DNA of 8,210 nt from an uncultured Arthrobacter sp. (GTDB taxonomy: Bacteria > Actinomycetota > Actinomycetes > Actinomycetales > Micrococcaceae): positions 1 to 8,210 of the forward strand of contig CALMVY010000106.1 of the NCBI GenBank assembly GCA_937873245.1, given 5' to 3'. A model generated the notes under the pieces. That model had not been told where the DNA came from. It saw only the letters and a list, made by a program, of their open reading frames with translations, and made no database searches. Both the position numbers and the translations under genes were made by a program. Positions within the stretch are counted from its first letter, which is position 1. Every line of letters starts with the position of its first letter. Below are positions 6,861 to 8,210 of this stretch, piece after piece.

Positions 6861-7084
6861 CTGATCCGAAGCCGAGCTCTGCCAGCGGATCAGTAGCAGA
6901 GTCACCTTCTGGCAGGGGCGGGGGAACCACTTCCGGCTGTTCATCAGCCTTGGGGTGAAGTCCGTCAGCGGCAAGCGCACACACCACCGAGGGACTCTTT
7001 GGATACCTCTGTGTCTGGGCGCATGCCACGGCGGACCGGGTCTTTGATCTCTCTGACCCGAATCCGACAGCTAACCTCGCAGGC
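6861..7084 (+). ncRNA. Cyclic-di-AMP riboswitch (ydaO/yuaA type) in the leader of the M23 peptidase gene
   Basis: The 365-base gap before the peptidase gene holds, in order, the conserved blocks I know from ydaO/yuaA leaders: GCCGAGCTCTGCCAG (6871-6885), GGGGCGGGGGAACCA (6916-6930), TTGGGGTGAAGTCCG (6950-6964), and near the 3' end CCCGAATCCGACAGCTAACC with CTCGCAGGC immediately after. Supporting helices are CTGCCAG/CTGGCAG (6879-6885 with 6909-6915), GGCTG/CAGCC (6935-6939 with 6945-6949) and CGGGTC/GACCCG (7037-7042 with 7055-7060). AGCC/GGCT (6870-6873 with 7082-7085) can close the aptamer. The family senses c-di-AMP and in actinobacteria commonly precedes cell-wall hydrolase or resuscitation genes, usually lowering expression when c-di-AMP is high. 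The core is about 6870-7085; boundaries are approximate. Confidence 0.88.
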
Positions 7085-7104
7085 TCTCCAGAGAGGAACC
7101 GTTT

Positions 7105-7839
7105 TTGACCACCCAGATCGCCAGGGGCCGCCGTCGTGCGACCGGTCCCGCGCCGGAACCGCGTCCGGCCGTCGCCGTCATGGCAGACCGCCCACGTGAC
7201 GCGCACCGTGACGAACGCAGAGGCCGCCGCAGCCCGTTCCGCCAGGTAACAGACTTTGCCGCCGCCAGCGGCGTGGGGCAAAAGGCCGGCATTGCCTTGG
7301 CGGTTACGGGCCTGGTCCTCACCGTTACCGTCCCCGCCACGGGTCCCGTCATGGCCACGAACACGGAATCCTCGGGATCCATCTCGGCCGCTGTCCAGCC
7401 TGATGTCACGGCCGACGAGGCCAAGATCGACTTCAACCGGACCACTGTCACTACCAAGGGTGACCCGGACGGAAAGCTCAAGCAGCTGCTGAGCGCCCAG
7501 TCCGTGGGTTCGATCACCCGCGCAGCCTCCGCGGGGAGCCTCGGGGCCCCGCTGGCCCAGATGGTGACGGTATCGCCGTTCGGACTGCGCGTGAGCCCCA
7601 TCACCGGGGGCGCAGGGGAGATTCACCGTGGCGAAGACCTTGTTGCCCAGTGCGGAGATGACGTCAGGTCGGCGGCCAGCGGTACCGTGACTTTTGCGGG
7701 ATGGCACCCGTTCGGTGGGGGAAACCGGGTAGTGATCGACCACGGCAATGGCCTGGAGACCACCTACAACCACCTCTCCTCGGTCAGCGTCGGTGCCGCG
7801 CAACGAGTCGGTGTCGGGCAGACGGTCGGATTGCCATAG
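7105..7839 (+). CDS. M23-family (LytM-type) cell-wall peptidase, truncated before the HxH motif
   Basis: The frame starts at a TTG (7105), chosen because GAGAGGA at 7091-7097 gives 7 bases spacing and the cognate riboswitch lies directly upstream. Residues 1-55 are arginine-rich and cytoplasmic, and 62-80 (GIALAVTGLVLTVTVPATG) form a signal anchor. A linker runs to about 150. From 151 the peptidase domain appears: TVSPFGLRVSPITGGAGEIH, zinc ligands H174 and D178 in HRGEDLVA, the SGTVTFAGWHPFGGGNRVVI strand region and TYNHLSS (H223). The fold then stops at VGVGQTVG followed by LP and a TAG. The expected continuation with glycine turns and the catalytic HLHFEV-like motif is missing, so this product would be inactive. 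Family members hydrolyse glycyl or peptide cross-links in peptidoglycan. Truncation coincides with an abrupt change of sequence, so the gene is probably complete in the source organism. Confidence 0.85.
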   Translation: MTTQIARGRRRATGPAPEPRPAVAVMADRPRDAHRDERRGRRSPFRQVTDFAAASGVGQKAGIALAVTGLVLTVTVPATGPVMATNTESSGSISAAVQPDVTADEAKIDFNRTTVTTKGDPDGKLKQLLSAQSVGSITRAASAGSLGAPLAQMVTVSPFGLRVSPITGGAGEIHRGEDLVAQCGDDVRSAASGTVTFAGWHPFGGGNRVVIDHGNGLETTYNHLSSVSVGAAQRVGVGQTVGLP

Positions 7840-8210
7840 ATAGTCATCGAACTGGCGAACAACAGCCTGCCGACCTGATGCTGTAGACACGCTTCGAGGA
7901 TATTCAGCGTCCCGACGGTGTTGACGTTCAGGTCATGCATGGGGTCGTTGTAAGAGAGCTTGATTGATGCTTGCCCCGCGATATGGATGACCGCATCAAT
8001 GCCGTGCGCGAATGCCCCTGCGATGTCGTCTTTTCTGCGAACGTCGCCCGATATGAGGATCGCATTAGACGGAATGTGCTCGCGCTTGCCTGTGCTGAAG
8101 TTATCCAGCACGACCACACGGAAGCCGCGCCGGAGCAGCAAATCGACGATGTGGCTGCCGATGAAGCCCGCGCCTCCCGTCACCAGGATAGTCTTTTCAA
8201 CGGATGTGGT
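7764..8210 (-). CDS. NAD-dependent NDP-sugar epimerase/dehydratase, N-terminal fragment
   Basis: The frame enters from the right edge (TTSVEKTILVTGGAGFIGSH) with no start codon needed inside the window, so the 5' end is outside or at the border. It shows an extended short-chain dehydrogenase Rossmann fold: GGAGFIGS dinucleotide motif, VVVLDNFSTGKREHI with the acidic residue that selects NAD, GDVRRKDDI, VIHIAGQASIKLSYNDPMHD followed by LNVNTVGTLNILEAC, and LLFASSMTIYGNP. This resembles UDP-glucose 4-epimerase-like enzymes; substrate is unknown. Family-like sequence ends near YGNPTVCPTP (7838-7809). The remaining frame to the stop at 7764 (after ACAAPT-like residues) is simply the reverse of the M23 gene. 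The YxxxK catalytic pair and the whole substrate domain are absent. GC is about 57% (172 of 300 over 7861-8160, counted by hand), against roughly 62-78% in sampled lines of the M23 gene, suggesting a different source genome. Confidence 0.8.
   Translation of the reverse strand, partial: TTSVEKTILVTGGAGFIGSHIVDLLLRRGFRVVVLDNFSTGKREHIPSNAILISGDVRRKDDIAGAFAHGIDAVIHIAGQASIKLSYNDPMHDLNVNTVGTLNILEACLQHQVGRLLFASSMTIYGNPTVCPTPTRCAAPTLTEERWL

Noticed and set aside
7809..7845. Insertion-sequence or integration-site explanation for the junction
   Set aside because: No terminal inverted repeat, target duplication, transposase, integrase or tRNA end is visible near the junction, and the epimerase fragment is itself cut mid-gene.
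6736..7890. Long 384-residue open frame on the minus strand across the riboswitch and the M23 gene
   Set aside because: It runs antisense to the conserved riboswitch and to recognisable M23 sequence, crosses the junction, and its translation shows no family features. It is a consequence of high GC.

Overview
The window looks like a chromosomal core region of a high-GC actinobacterium. Codons are strongly G/C-ending, the proteins have the character of the Micrococcaceae, and the gene order matches what I recall from Arthrobacter and Pseudarthrobacter: helicase-like protein, CspB-type cold-shock protein, DUF3027 protein, MFS exporter, SerC, DtxR/IdeR, M23 peptidase. No mobile element, CRISPR array, tRNA or rRNA is visible. 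This genus assignment is from memory, not from a search.

Layout: (1) 1-1995, minus strand: a small two-helix membrane protein, followed after 10 bases by an XPB/Ssl2-like helicase-family protein whose C-terminal part lies outside the window. (2) 1996-2173: a divergent intergenic region. (3) 2174-4593, plus strand: a 127-residue cold-shock protein, a DUF3027 protein only 9 bases downstream, and an MFS transporter 41 bases further on. (4) 4652-5779, minus strand: phosphoserine aminotransferase SerC, convergent with the MFS gene across a gap with a small hairpin. (5) 5780-6043: a divergent intergenic region carrying a degenerate iron-box-like sequence. (6) 6044-6739, plus strand: a DtxR/IdeR-type metal-dependent repressor with every primary and ancillary metal ligand in place, then a hairpin terminator. 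(7) 6781-7104: no protein gene. It holds a probable promoter and a long leader with the conserved blocks of the ydaO/yuaA cyclic-di-AMP riboswitch. (8) 7105-7839, plus strand: the membrane-anchored M23 cell-wall peptidase that the riboswitch should control, cut off before its HxH zinc motif. (9) 7764-8210, minus strand: the N-terminal third of an NDP-sugar epimerase, about 57% GC.

The most important structural observation is at about 7809-7838. An M23 domain stops mid-fold and is replaced at once by the middle of an epimerase gene on the opposite strand, with a clear drop in GC. About 20 bases read sensibly in both families. This suggests a chimeric contig join made through a short shared word, or less likely a real rearrangement. 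Everything right of about 7835 should not be assumed to belong to the same genome.

Functionally the genes are mostly housekeeping: serine and vitamin B6 biosynthesis (SerC), metal homeostasis (DtxR), RNA chaperoning (Csp), export (MFS) and cell-wall remodelling gated by the second messenger c-di-AMP. I found no convincing new multi-gene system. The riboswitch-peptidase unit, with several competing helices around the aptamer and the ribosome binding site, is the most interesting native element.
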